From NCBI RefSeq assembly GCF_004458765.1, contig NZ_SPJX01000108.1, positions 124,001-188,000 on the forward strand: a DNA stretch of 64,000 nucleotides, written 5' to 3'. The notes below the pieces were generated by a model. It saw nothing but the letters and a program-made list of their open reading frames with translations, did not search any database and was not told where the DNA came from. Numbering within the stretch: position 1 is the stretch's first letter; each line of letters starts with the position of its first letter. This DNA is from Microvirga pakistanensis (lineage in GTDB: Bacteria; Pseudomonadota; Alphaproteobacteria; Rhizobiales; Beijerinckiaceae). Position numbers and translations under genes: made by a program. Positions 8,778 to 17,692 of this stretch are shown piece after piece.

Positions 8778-8804
8778 GGTTGGATACCGCCCTTGATGGG
8801 CCAA

Positions 8805-9621
8805 CCTAGACCCATGTCGCGTCGGTAGAGCCTCGCGGTCTACAGGATAATTGGCCAGTGCTGATTCTCGTTCCTAACCGACCGGCAACGCCAGCGAGAT
8901 TGCAAGGACTCACGTTCCAGCTCAGGGTTCTCTCACGAAGGTCAGCTCATGGCACTTCCTGGGCCTAACAGGCTGGTCGGCTTTAGCAGGAAGGAGCTGA
9001 CGTTCATTGAGAACTCGGAAGGTGAAGGTTTGACCCGCTCCGGATCTTTACAACAGGATCGACCTGGCCTCTGTGCTGCCGCAGCATCAAGGATGCTCTC
9101 GACGGTGAACGCGAGCGTGGCACCGCAGCCCGGGGGTCCGGACCTGAAGCCGCGAGAGCGATCTGCCTCTCACGTTGGCTTTTCTAGCGGCTTCGGAAGA
9201 GTGAGGCCCTCCAGATGGCCGCGTATGTACTGTTGATCGTGTTTCTGTTCCAGAAGGGCTCGGCCGAGTTCAAGAGCTTAATGCAGGCCGCCGCGGTCAA
9301 CCTGACATAGACAGCGTAACTCAGCCTTCGATGCTTCAGTAGGACAGAACAGCTGTGCAAAGCGCGAAGCCTAGCTCGGGCAAAGTCATGGCCGCCCCTG
9401 CCGTTCGCATGCTTCTGGAGACGCAAGCCGTTGCGGAAGGCAAGAAAGTGCGGCATTCGGCAGCAAATGCCACCAAACTTGATCCAGCCCGTCAGGGTGT
9501 GATTGAAGTGTTTCCTCGCTATCCGGCTGCGCCCCAAGGCGGAAGAAGGGATGGCGGGTTCTTCGTAACCTGGATCAACCTCTCCGCCCCACGTCCCGGC
9601 ACCCGATACGGTCCCACCATC
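8805..9621. other. Long gap without a convincing gene
   Basis: Several overlapping frames exist on both strands but none has protein-like composition, recognisable motifs or a good ribosome site. One tiny hydrophobic frame at 9215-9310 is listed separately. Confidence 0.5.
9215..9310 (+). CDS. Possible 31-residue single-helix membrane peptide
   Basis: ATG at 9215 opens MAAYVLLIVFLFQKGSAEFK and ends at TAG 9308-9310. The first dozen residues form a hydrophobic helix followed by a short polar tail. No strong ribosome site is visible and no family is recognised. It could equally be chance. Confidence 0.2.
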   Translation: MAAYVLLIVFLFQKGSAEFKSLMQAAAVNLT

Positions 9622-10032
9622 ATGAATCCCTCTGAACACATCAACCAGATGATTGCGGACCTTCCCGACTGGCGCGGGCCCATGCTCGCTGACCTGCGTC
9701 AGACCATCCTTGCCACGGACCCTGGCATCATCGAGGAATGGAAGTGGATGGGCAGCCCAACCTGGTCGCTCGATGGGCTCATTGCGGTCGGCAATCCCCA
9801 CAAGAACAAGGTCAAACTGACCTTCGCCTACGGTGCCGCACTGCCTGATCCGGACAACCTCTTCAATGGAAACGATAAGGGCAACACACGGCGCTCCATT
9901 GATATCTTCGAGGGAAGACCAGTGGACAAGTGTGCCCTTCAGGACCTTGTTCGGGCCGCCGTAGCCTACAACCGGACCCATCTGAAGAAGAACGCCCCGG
10001 CCGCCAAGCGCGCCAAAGCCTGCAAGACCTGA
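9622..10032 (+). CDS. DUF1801-domain protein
   Basis: 136 residues beginning MNPSEHINQMIADLPDWRG. It shows the DUF1801 (YdhG/YjbR-like) pattern: an N-terminal helix ending in LRQTILATDPGIIEEWKW, then VKLTFAYGAALPDP, GNDKGNTRRSIDIFEG and a C-terminal helix LQDLVRAAVAYNR, with a lysine-rich tail. The frame is open upstream to 9355, but those residues are arginine/proline-rich and not family-like, so the ATG at 9622 is chosen. The family is widespread and small; its biochemical function is not established. It stands alone in its neighbourhood. Confidence 0.82.
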   Translation: MNPSEHINQMIADLPDWRGPMLADLRQTILATDPGIIEEWKWMGSPTWSLDGLIAVGNPHKNKVKLTFAYGAALPDPDNLFNGNDKGNTRRSIDIFEGRPVDKCALQDLVRAAVAYNRTHLKKNAPAAKRAKACKT

Positions 10033-10657
10033 CTTGTGCCGCATGGGAAGTGCCTAGGATCAAGCCACGTTCGGAGCCAGAAATGGCTCGCCGGGAGTGA
10101 ACGCATCACGGAGTGGGATGCACAAGCCGGGGCAGTTCCGAGTGAGACCCCCGTTACCCCAGGGACATATGAAATCGTTCCAGGCAAAGCCATTTGCGTT
10201 CGGTGAGCTACTGGCCATTGGTGGTCTTTGCTACCGAATGCCGAGAAAGAGCATGGCAAGCAACTTGGCGGGGCCGTTTACAGGCCGCTGATCCCTGGGG
10301 AGGCAAAGCCACTCAGATTGAGAAGATAGGCCTGCGTCTGCTGGTAGGTACCGGAGCGGTTCAGTATAATGACGCGTGTGGGCTCTGCTACATCCGTGGG
10401 CCTGAAGGGCTTCTCATCCGCCTCGCTCAGGAACCCAATTAAGCGCGATAACGGCAAAGAGCGAAAACTGACCAATGTCGGCGATCGCGCCCTAAGCAAT
10501 CTTGTCGCGAGCAGGCGCGGCAAACAAAAGCCTCCGCCGATAGACGAAGAACTCTCAGCCAGGGCCGGCTCCAAGCCTTGGATGTCATGGAGATTGTTCG
10601 GGCAGATACGCAACGCGCCCGGTACCTGCATATTCCAACGGTCACGTTTACCAGTTG
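10033..10657. other. Gap without a convincing gene
   Basis: Frames up to 117 codons overlap on opposite strands (for example 10369-10710 plus and 10278-10631 minus), but their translations have no recognisable motif and the composition of out-of-frame sequence. Nothing else stands out here. Confidence 0.5.
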
Positions 10658-10688
10658 AGGCACGGGCCAGGTGTCTGGCCCGTGCCTT
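10658..10688 (-). terminator. Strong hairpin terminating the SWIB gene
   Basis: AGGCACGGGCCAG and CTGGCCCGTGCCT pair perfectly around a GTGT loop. The hairpin starts seven bases beyond the SWIB stop codon on the minus strand. There is no clear U-tract, so it may act as a stabilising 3' hairpin or a factor-assisted terminator. Confidence 0.7.
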
Positions 10689-10694
10689 GGCATA

Positions 10695-10967
10695 TCAGGA
10701 GAGATGCTGAGCGAAGTGCTTGTTCATCTCGAACATGCTGACCTTGTCCTTACCACCAAATATGGCCCGCAGCTTGTCGTCCGCCACGATCTCGCGCTTG
10801 TTGGCTGGGTTCTGCAGATTGTTGGCCTTGATGTACTCCCAGACCTTGCTCACCACCTCTGTCCGCGGGAGCGGCGCCGATCCGACTACGGCCGCCAGTT
10901 CGTTCGACGGCTGCAGCGGCTTGGCTAGGGCAGAGTTTGGCTTCTTGGCTGCTTTGGCTTCGGTCAT
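10695..10967 (-). CDS. SWIB/MDM2-domain mini-protein
   Basis: 90 residues from ATG 10967, which has GAGGA eight bases upstream; the other in-frame start at 10982 has none. After a lysine/alanine-rich leader, a single SWIB fold runs from about residue 20 to the end: LPRTEVVSKVWEYIKANNLQ, then NPANKREIVADDKLRAIFG and VSMFEMNKHFAQHL. Standalone SWIB proteins are common in chlamydiae and alphaproteobacteria and are thought to bind DNA or condense chromatin; this is not shown for rhizobial ones. It has its own terminator-like hairpin. Confidence 0.93.
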   Translation of the reverse strand: MTEAKAAKKPNSALAKPLQPSNELAAVVGSAPLPRTEVVSKVWEYIKANNLQNPANKREIVADDKLRAIFGGKDKVSMFEMNKHFAQHLS

Positions 10968-11111
10968 TGTAAAATTCCTCAACTTCGCCTCACTGCCATC
11001 CGCATGGGCAGAGGGGGCGGGACCATGGCAAGCAAGGGCTGAACAGTTCCTTAATCACGCTCAGATCGTCTAAATGTCAGTAGAAATATTGTTTCTATCA
11101 GGCCTAAGTCA

Positions 11112-11384
11112 TCACCAACCACGGCGTTTCGTCTGTGGCTTGGACATCATCTGCCGCATCGCTTCCTCAGCGCGAGCTCTGGCCTCTTCATCGTTGCTGA
11201 GGTTTCGGACATCCGACGGCTCCTTCTGTTGATCAATGCCATTCTTCCGGGCCCGCCACTGTTTTGCCTGCACAGCCGTGGCAGCCGCGTTGGCCAGCCT
11301 TTCCAATCGATCCAATTGAGGCGTGCTGGTTTTCCCATTGGTTTCAGGTTGATCGTCCTCTCGCGCGGGGTGCTCTGTCATCAA
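11112..11384 (-). CDS. Small hydrophilic hypothetical protein
   Basis: 90 residues, very polar and charged, with a helix-prone middle (LDRLERLANAAATAVQAKQW) and a second acidic helix (NDEEARARAEEAMRQMM) ending in a basic tail. AAGGAA lies about ten bases before the paired ATG codons (11384 and 11381), supporting translation. No family is recognised. It is the next minus-strand gene after SWIB, 144 nt away, and could be co-transcribed with it. Confidence 0.55.
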   Translation of the reverse strand: MMTEHPAREDDQPETNGKTSTPQLDRLERLANAAATAVQAKQWRARKNGIDQQKEPSDVRNLSNDEEARARAEEAMRQMMSKPQTKRRGW

Positions 11385-11491
11385 CTGACTTCCTTAAGTT
11401 CGGTAACGATAGTTATGCTACGCAGTTACGCGCTTCATTTCGTGGGGAATAAGTTAACTCAGTTTTAACTATAAAGGTCCGACGTAACCAG

Positions 11492-11833
11492 ATGCGAAAG
11501 ATCCATCACGGCTTCATAGCAATCGTCGTTCTCGCGGGCCCCGCCAGTCTCATTCTCGTCCATGAGAAGCTGACCCGAACACCGGCCCAGGAAGTGTTTG
11601 AATTGTTCAACCCTCCGCCGATCTTACGGCAGGCATACACGCAATGCGCTGAGGCTCCGAAGCAGCAGCGGTCTACCCAATGTGACCAGTATGTTAGTTT
11701 CTTCGAAGATTGCGCCACTCGTAAGAACGAGTGTGGCCCACAATCGGTCTATGAGGTGCTCACCAGGCTCATCCTCTCAGCGCCGCCGAAGAGGCCGAAG
11801 GCAGACAAGATAGTTACACCTACTGACGTCTAA
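11492..11833 (+). CDS. Small exported or membrane-anchored hypothetical protein
   Basis: 113 residues. MRKIHHGFIAIVVLAGPASL is a basic-then-hydrophobic start that fits a signal peptide or anchor, followed by a polar region with four or five cysteines (QCAEAP, TQCDQY, EDCATRKNECG) that could form disulfides in the periplasm. A lysine/proline-rich tail ends the protein. AAAGGTCC upstream is a weak ribosome site. It is divergent from the 11112-11384 gene. I do not recognise the family. Confidence 0.5.
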   Translation: MRKIHHGFIAIVVLAGPASLILVHEKLTRTPAQEVFELFNPPPILRQAYTQCAEAPKQQRSTQCDQYVSFFEDCATRKNECGPQSVYEVLTRLILSAPPKRPKADKIVTPTDV

Positions 11834-12597
11834 CTTGGCACAGAGCCAGGACGAAGTCGCAATGCTCTCTGCCCGCGCACAAGGCTCCGCCTGTTGAGCA
11901 CACGATGCCTTCATTTGGTGAAAGCGGCGTCGATATAGATTCTTCTGGAACTCCTTGCATCGCATTATGAAAGCGACAGAGATTGCTCGACCTTGATGGT
12001 CCGATGAATTGGCCATGCAAGGTTCAGCCCCGTGAAGAATGCCAGTCAGTCGCAGCTGAACCTTCCGCTGCTCGATACCGTCGAAGAGAGGTGAGCCCTC
12101 ACATTCTGCGCGACCGAGGTGTCGATTGCAGCTGACCTGACTGATACTCTGGCTGCAAGTTGGGTGAAGGATCCCGTTGGGGATGTCACATTCACGGAGT
12201 ATAGTCATTGAGCTGTCCGATAAGGTCAGTTTTTGCACAGCTCAAGCCGTTGATTTCGCTTAGCGAGAAATTCCTCCTTGACGAGTACAGGCTAGTATTC
12301 GCCGTTAATGTGACATCCCCGCAGGATGAACAGGCAGAGGAGCGCCAGAGCATCGGCAGACTGCTAGGGGGGCGGATTGCCCCTATGGTGGAAGCATTCC
12401 TTGATGGCACTGCTACTTTTGGCCGCCATATCGGCTGCCGTTTACATGGCCAGACCCGTCGCCCGGATGCCAATTCTCCTGAGGCGCACGGTATGAGCTC
12501 GGAGATTGGGCTTTGTCTCGACGACGGCCCGAGCTTCGTATGTCCGAGAGCGAGCCAATACTCCTCGGCTCGCCCCCACGATCACTGCGTCTGAGAT
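11834..12597. other. Gap holding an inverted-repeat pair
   Basis: No frame looks like a real protein. The main structure is the 14-bp perfect inverted repeat at 12179-12192 and 12307-12320, listed separately. The rest may be relics of a mobile element, but nothing can be named. Confidence 0.5.
12179..12320. repeat. 142-bp unit bounded by 14-bp perfect inverted repeats
   Basis: GGGGATGTCACATT at 12179-12192 is the exact reverse complement of AATGTGACATCCCC at 12307-12320. The inner 114 bp has no start-to-stop frame of note. The layout suggests a miniature inverted-repeat element or two ends of a transposon left after deletion. Confidence 0.5.
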
Positions 12598-13266
12598 CTA
12601 AAGCCCTACAAGGGCCGCAAGGCCGCGGACATCCGGAATTTCCGCGTATTCATAGAACGGGTTGGCCGGCTCGTGCCCACGATTGACCCAAGCCTTGGCC
12701 TTGATGCCAAGATCATAAGCCGTCATCAAATCATAGCGGAACGAGGACGACACATGCAGAATATCATCGGGGCCGCAGCCGAGTGTATCCAGCATGTATT
12801 CGAAGGCACGGTATCGAGGCTTGTAGGCTTGAGCATCCTGAGCCGTCAGAACAGCGTGGAATGGAACGCCATGCGCCGCTACATTGTGATGGATCTGGTC
12901 GTTGGACGCATTCGATAGGATCACCAGCGGAATTTTGTTCGCGATCTTCGCCAGCCCCTCATGGACGTCAGGGTGCGACTTCCAGCCCGGAACCATCTGA
13001 TAAATGCGCTGGCCGTCTGCGAGATCGAACGGCACGCCATGCTTCTTGCAGCTGCGCTCAACGGCATTGCAAATCACGTCCTCGAAAGGCTTCCAGGCGC
13101 CAAGTACCTCGTCCAAGCGGTAACCGCGAAAGCTCTCGACAAACGCATCCATCGTAGCCGGGTCAAGCCGGGAGCCATAAACCTCTCGAGCGCCTTCGGC
13201 CATCTGGAAGTTCGTGAGCGTGCCATAGCAGTCGAATGTGATATACTTGGGCGAGAAGCGCGGCAT
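12598..13266 (-). CDS. HAD superfamily hydrolase, haloacid dehalogenase type II-like (copy 1)
   Basis: 222 residues, the usual length of L-2-haloacid dehalogenases. Motif I is ITFDCYGTL with nucleophile Asp12, motif II LVILSNAS, motif III Lys in QAYKPRYRAFEYML, and motif IV SSFRYDLM. In characterised dehalogenases motif IV reads Ser-Ser-Asn; here Phe replaces the Asn of the halide site, so a different C-X or phosphate-ester substrate is likely (inference). It lies next to the LysR gene on the same strand and is closely related to copy 2 at 43304-43972, which sits beside another amine oxidase. It probably belongs to the catabolic module, perhaps as a repair or side-product hydrolase. Confidence 0.85.
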   Translation of the reverse strand: MPRFSPKYITFDCYGTLTNFQMAEGAREVYGSRLDPATMDAFVESFRGYRLDEVLGAWKPFEDVICNAVERSCKKHGVPFDLADGQRIYQMVPGWKSHPDVHEGLAKIANKIPLVILSNASNDQIHHNVAAHGVPFHAVLTAQDAQAYKPRYRAFEYMLDTLGCGPDDILHVSSSFRYDLMTAYDLGIKAKAWVNRGHEPANPFYEYAEIPDVRGLAALVGL

Positions 13267-13599
13267 AAATGTATCCCCTTACAGCGTGAAGCTGCACATC
13301 AAACTATCAGTTGCGAAGCCCATAGGGTGCGGACAGGTAGACCGATGGCAAAATATCGTTTCGAATTCACAGGGTAATTCAGCAGCCTGCTGTGCGCGTG
13401 CCACAGGCGAGACACTGAGCGCACCCGACCGTAGCATCGAGAGCCATTGCTCGAAGAGGATTGTCGCGAAAACGATCGCATGCGTGGCTGCACATTCTGA
13501 CCCGATCGACAGGGACATGTTGGTACAGCTGCAGCAGAACGGCCACGGCACTCACGTACAGCTTGCCGATACTTCGTTCGACAGCAAGGCAGGGCGTTC
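13267..13599. other. Gap of about 330 bp
   Basis: No convincing gene. The region between the HAD start and the LysR stop holds only weak overlapping frames; the HAD promoter should lie in its left part, but no clear -35/-10 pair was found. Confidence 0.45.
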
Positions 13600-14472
13600 T
13601 CAAAGGAATTCGCGGATGCACTGCAGGAAGGGCCGGAAGAAGCGGGATACGGGCCGCGCACTATTGGTTGAAATCGCCACGTTCATCATAACGGCGGGGG
13701 AAAAGGGGCGGGCCACCAGTCCCTGGAAGCCGCTCCATCTCACGAGTCCGTCGACGAGCGCGATCCCAAGGCCGCCGCTGACCAGTGGAACCGCCCCAAC
13801 CGAGGACGAAATCTCGATGGACACGTCCCTCACCAATCCGAAGCGATCAAATGCCTCATCGAGCATCGGGCTCACGTCGGCACGATTGCCATAGGAAATC
13901 AATGGCCTCCCGACGAGGTCATGCGGAGTGACCTCGGCCTTATCAGCCAGTGGGTCCGTGTCGCGCATCACCGCCATGACTCGGACGCCCGCCAACACCT
14001 CGCTGCGAACTGTCGGCGCTTGGATCGTTGAGAGCGTCACCGTGAGATCGATGTCCCCGATCAGCAGTTGCTCGGTGATCTCTTTCTTGGGCAGTGCATG
14101 AAGATGCACCTTCACCGTCGGGTGAGCTTGGCGGAACTTCAGCAGAGCCTGGGGCAGGACCGAATAAGTGATCGGCGGGCTTGCCCCGATCCGCAAGAGG
14201 CCAATCTTACGCTCGCCGATCGTACGGGCGAGGTTCTTCAGCACTTCGATCTCGCGGAAGACCCGATCGGCATCCTCATAAAGCAGATGCGCTTCCATGG
14301 TTGGCACCAGGCGACCGCCGATCCGCTCGAAGAGCTTGTAGCCAAGCTGGCTTTCCAGGTGGTGAAGCACCTTGCTCACTGCAGGCTGCGACACGGCGAG
14401 CGAATTGGCAGCGGCCGTTACAGAGCCGTCGCGCATGATGGCGCGGAAGATTTCCAGTTGGCGAGCATTCAT
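13600..14472 (-). CDS. LysR-family transcriptional regulator (OccR/NocR-like), divergent from the amino acid oxidase genes
   Basis: 290 residues. The N-terminal winged helix-turn-helix is typical: MNARQLEIFRAIMRDGSV, then TAAANSLAVSQPAVSKVLHH and a linker helix; the remainder is the periplasmic-binding-like effector domain (GLLRIGASPPITYSVLPQAL). The ATG at 14472 gives the standard N-terminus; an upstream frame extends to 14514 without family similarity. It is divergent from the three-gene oxidase cluster starting at 14621, leaving a 148-bp control region. In Agrobacterium, relatives of this type respond to octopine or nopaline and activate divergent uptake/oxidase operons. The inducer here is unknown. 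Confidence 0.88.
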   Translation of the reverse strand: MNARQLEIFRAIMRDGSVTAAANSLAVSQPAVSKVLHHLESQLGYKLFERIGGRLVPTMEAHLLYEDADRVFREIEVLKNLARTIGERKIGLLRIGASPPITYSVLPQALLKFRQAHPTVKVHLHALPKKEITEQLLIGDIDLTVTLSTIQAPTVRSEVLAGVRVMAVMRDTDPLADKAEVTPHDLVGRPLISYGNRADVSPMLDEAFDRFGLVRDVSIEISSSVGAVPLVSGGLGIALVDGLVRWSGFQGLVARPFSPAVMMNVAISTNSARPVSRFFRPFLQCIREFL

Positions 14473-14620
14473 AACGACTACGAGCAATTGGCCGAAGTGA
14501 GGGCACTGTTCCATAACCCCAGGTTAACATCAAGGCATCATTTGCGATTGGTGTTTTACCGCAGCCGCTGAGATCTTCGCGCTAGGCGGCCCTTCCCGCC
14601 GAGTAGGAGGATCCAGCTCC

Positions 14621-14929
14621 ATGCAGGCCAGATTCGTGCGGCTCGCTGAACAGGAGCGAAGGCCGATCGTGCTGTCGGTCGACGGAGTGGCTGTCGACGC
14701 AATGGAAGGCGACGTTCTGCTGACCGTGTTGATGTTGCATCGAGGCTTCGCCCGCATCTCGGAGTTCGGAGACGGACCGCGCGCGGGTTTCTGCATGATG
14801 GGCGCCTGTCAGGACTGTTGGGTCTGGACGGGCAGCGGCGATCGCCTGCGCGCCTGCTCCACCGCGGCTGCCGAGGGCATGGATATTCACACGAGCGCGC
14901 CGGAGGGGTTATGGCCGATCCCCGCATAG
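14621..14929 (+). CDS. [2Fe-2S] ferredoxin-like subunit of a three-part amino acid/opine dehydrogenase (HcnA-like)
   Basis: 102 residues forming one plant-type ferredoxin domain. The cluster ligands are visible: AGFCMMGACQDCWVW gives C-x4-C-x2-C, and the fourth Cys is in RLRACST twelve residues on. The same arrangement occurs in HcnA and in the small subunits of opine oxidase and D-hydroxyproline dehydrogenase, where it passes electrons between flavin subunits. The end of the gene overlaps the next by 19 bases, so translation is coupled. GTAGGAGG some 12 bases before the ATG is a strong ribosome site. Confidence 0.88.
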   Translation: MQARFVRLAEQERRPIVLSVDGVAVDAMEGDVLLTVLMLHRGFARISEFGDGPRAGFCMMGACQDCWVWTGSGDRLRACSTAAAEGMDIHTSAPEGLWPIPA

Positions 14930-16290
14930 TCATCGTGGGAGCAGGGCCTGCCGGTACACGGGCAGCCGAACTCCTCGTCGCGGCCGGCCTGCGTCCGGTC
15001 GTCATCGACGAGTCCCCGCGCAGCGGTGGGCAGATTTACCGTCGACCTCCGCCGAACTTCACCCGCAGCCATGAGCAGCTCTACGGAACCGAGGCAGGCA
15101 GGGCACGTGCAATCCATGCGACCTTCGACGCCTTCGCCAACAAAGTCGATTATCGTGCCGAAACCCTCGCGTGGGCGGTTAAGGACGACCGGGTTTTCGT
15201 CCAGAAGGCTATGACAGTCGAACAGATTCCCTACGACGCGCTTCTGCTGGCTCCTGGGGCGACGGACCGTCTGATACCTCTGGAAGGCTGGACGCGGCCG
15301 GGCTGCTACTCGCTCGGCGCTGCGCAAATCACCCTGAAGGCGCAGGGCTGCGCTATCGGACAGGAGGTGGTCTTCGTCGGGACGGGCCCCCTCCTTTACC
15401 TCGTGGCTTATCAATACATGAAGGCGGGAATCGCTCCGGTGGCGGTGCTCGATACGTCCTCGCTCGCGCAGCAACTGCGGGGATTGCCATTGATGGTTGC
15501 GCGGCCAGAGCAGTTGATCAAAGGCGCGCAGATTGTCTCCGCGCTCAGGCAGGGTGGCGTACGGGTCCTGCGCGGCGTAAGGCCCCTCGAGGTCCTGGGA
15601 GACGACAGGAGCGTGACCGGCATGCGCTTCTGTGACGCGGCAGGTCACGAGCAGGAGCTACGATGCACCGCAGTCGGCATGGGCTACCATCTGCGCGCCG
15701 AAAGCCAGCTGGCTGATCTGGCCGGCTGCTCCTTCGAATTCCATCCAACCGTGCGCCAATGGCTGCCGGTCATCGATGAGATGGGGCGCAGCTCCATCAG
15801 GAACGTCTATTTGGCAGGCGACGGCGTGCGCATCCTTGGAGCCGACGGCGCAGAAGTTGCGGGCAGGCTTGCCGCGATCGCTCTCCTGTCCGATCTGGGT
15901 TGGCCCATTGACCAGGCGAAGGTGCGGTCTCTTCAAGCCGAGATGCGGCGCCATGTGCGCTTTGCCAGCGGCATCGCGAAAGCGTTCCCCTGGCCGCATG
16001 AGCAGGTTGCTGCAATCCCCGACAGAACCTTGATCTGTCGCTGCGAGGCGATAACGGCCGGGGAGCTGCGTGCTTCGGTCAAGGATCTGTTCTCGCCCGA
16101 GGTAAACCGTGCCAAGGCGTTCTCCCGCGTCGGCATGGGACGCTGCCAGGGCCGATTCTGCGGTCCCGCAAGCCAAGAGGTCGTGGCGGCCGCCAATGGC
16201 GCGCCGATCCAGAGTGCCGGCCGGATACGTGGGCAAGCCCCTGTGAAACCGCTACCGATCGGCATAACTGAGGAGACGAGCCGTGGTTGA
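14911..16290 (+). CDS. FAD/NAD(P)-binding subunit of a three-part amino acid/opine dehydrogenase (HcnB/OoxA-like)
   Basis: 459 residues from ATG 14911. A dinucleotide fold opens the protein (IVIVGAGPAGTRAAELL), followed by GGQIYRRP, a second nucleotide fold (EVVFVGTGPLLYLVA), and NVYLAGDGVRILGADGAEVAG for the flavin. The C-terminal part carries a BFD-like cysteine set, CRCEAIT and GMGRCQGRFCG, which probably binds a [2Fe-2S] cluster. This domain order is that of HcnB and the A subunits of octopine/nopaline oxidase. The start overlaps the ferredoxin gene and its stop overlaps the next by eight bases. It should work as a membrane- or cytoplasm-associated complex with its two neighbours. Confidence 0.9.
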   Translation: MADPRIVIVGAGPAGTRAAELLVAAGLRPVVIDESPRSGGQIYRRPPPNFTRSHEQLYGTEAGRARAIHATFDAFANKVDYRAETLAWAVKDDRVFVQKAMTVEQIPYDALLLAPGATDRLIPLEGWTRPGCYSLGAAQITLKAQGCAIGQEVVFVGTGPLLYLVAYQYMKAGIAPVAVLDTSSLAQQLRGLPLMVARPEQLIKGAQIVSALRQGGVRVLRGVRPLEVLGDDRSVTGMRFCDAAGHEQELRCTAVGMGYHLRAESQLADLAGCSFEFHPTVRQWLPVIDEMGRSSIRNVYLAGDGVRILGADGAEVAGRLAAIALLSDLGWPIDQAKVRSLQAEMRRHVRFASGIAKAFPWPHEQVAAIPDRTLICRCEAITAGELRASVKDLFSPEVNRAKAFSRVGMGRCQGRFCGPASQEVVAAANGAPIQSAGRIRGQAPVKPLPIGITEETSRG

Positions 16291-17443
16291 AGCGTCGGGC
16301 CAAGCCGATGTGATCATCGTAGGAGGGGGGATCGTGGGTGCCTCCACCGCCTTTTTCTTGCGCGGACGGGGAGTGAAGGTAATTCTGCTGGAGCGCTTCC
16401 TTATCGGTCAGCAGGCCAGTGGCACCAATTTCGGTAATGTGCGCCGGCAGGGTCGCTATCTCCGCCAGCTGCCGCTAGCCAATCGTTCGCGGGATATCTG
16501 GGGAAGAATCCATGAGCTGACTGGTTCAAATGTCGAATTCATGCCGGTTGGTCACATCCGTTTCCTTTGGAAGGAGGAGCAACTCGCGGTTGTCGAGAAA
16601 TATCAGCGCGATGCCGCCGAATACGGGCTTGAGCTGCACATCCTTGGGAAGGAGGCAATCCGCGAGAGGTTTCCCTTCATCGGCCCCGAGGCCGTGGCCG
16701 GATCTTGGTCGCCGCACGATGGCCACGCGAACCCGCGTCTGGTCGCGCCGGCCTTCGCACAAGCTGCGATGCGCAATGGAGCGACGATCATTGAGAACTG
16801 CGAGGTCCTATCAATCGAGAAGAGCGGCGAGGACTTCACCGTAGAGACACCCAGAGGCAACTACCGCGCTCCTGTCGTGGTGATCTCCAGCGGTGCTTGG
16901 GGTGCGGATCACGCCGCCGCGATGGGAGAGGCGGTGCCACTGGTCGTCGACGGTCCGCAAATGGGTGTGACTGAACCGTTGCCCTATTTCGTGCATCCGG
17001 TGGTCGGAGTCTCGACACAGGTTCCCGGCGAGGTGGCCTATTTGCGCCAGATCCCACGCGGCAACATTATCTTCGGCGGCGTCCGGCGACGTCCGGCCGC
17101 ATTGGACGAACGCCGTGCGAAATACGATCCCGCCGGGCTGATGGAACAATTGCGGCAGATCCAGCGGTTGGCTCCCGCCCTGCGGCATGCGCGCGTGATC
17201 CGCACATGGTCGGGAGTCGAAGGGTATCTGGCCGACGATATCCCGGTGATGGGCGACAGTGACAAGATCGCCGGGCTGTTCTACGCGTTCGGATTTTGCG
17301 GCCACGGCTTTCAGATCGGCCCCGGCGTCGGAGACGTGATGGCCGAATTGATCGCCACTGGCACCACAACGACTCCGATCGACGACTTCCACATCCGACG
17401 CTTCAAGGATCCGGCGCGCTGGCAGAGGACCGCTGCCCATTGA
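16283..17443 (+). CDS. DAO-family flavin subunit of a three-part amino acid/opine dehydrogenase (HcnC/OoxB-like)
   Basis: 386 residues starting at GTG 16283 inside the previous gene. DVIIVGGGIVGASTAFFLRG binds FAD; AYLRQIPRGNIIFGG and the final GFCGHGFQIGPGVGDVMAE are hallmarks of the D-amino acid oxidase/sarcosine oxidase group. It should carry the substrate-oxidising site: oxidation of a secondary amine such as an opine, D-hydroxyproline or glycine-type compound to an imine. The gene set order ferredoxin, FAD/NAD protein, DAO protein matches the HcnABC and opine-oxidase complexes. Which amino compound is used cannot be told; the LysR neighbour is the best hint of opine-type regulation. Confidence 0.9.
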   Translation: MVEASGQADVIIVGGGIVGASTAFFLRGRGVKVILLERFLIGQQASGTNFGNVRRQGRYLRQLPLANRSRDIWGRIHELTGSNVEFMPVGHIRFLWKEEQLAVVEKYQRDAAEYGLELHILGKEAIRERFPFIGPEAVAGSWSPHDGHANPRLVAPAFAQAAMRNGATIIENCEVLSIEKSGEDFTVETPRGNYRAPVVVISSGAWGADHAAAMGEAVPLVVDGPQMGVTEPLPYFVHPVVGVSTQVPGEVAYLRQIPRGNIIFGGVRRRPAALDERRAKYDPAGLMEQLRQIQRLAPALRHARVIRTWSGVEGYLADDIPVMGDSDKIAGLFYAFGFCGHGFQIGPGVGDVMAELIATGTTTTPIDDFHIRRFKDPARWQRTAAH

Positions 17444-17692
17444 GAACCATCTGAACGAAGCCGGTAGGCGATCACCCGGAACCGACGTCTGATCCAGCCT
17501 TTTCTCAAGATGGTGCAGGCCTTGCGGACTGAATCAAGTCCTCATCTGAGGACGTGTCGGGAGAGTCCTTCGGTCTGACGGCGTGATATCTGAATTGCCA
17601 GCGCGGCGTGTTTTCCGACCGGCGCGGGTCCGGGTCGCCGCATAAAGGCTGCAGAGAATAAGGTATGCTGGTTCCGTTCGACGGCTCCTACC

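Noticed and set aside
9184-10044. 286-codon frame on the minus strand
   Set aside because: Opposite the DUF1801 gene, no recognisable domain, whereas the plus-strand frame matches a family.
11777-12238. 153-codon frame on the minus strand with many Cys and Ser
   Set aside because: No family resemblance, no ribosome site, and it crosses one arm of the inverted repeat.
12598-13266. Calling this a functional L-2-haloacid dehalogenase
   Set aside because: The halide-site Asn is Phe, so only the HAD type II fold is claimed.
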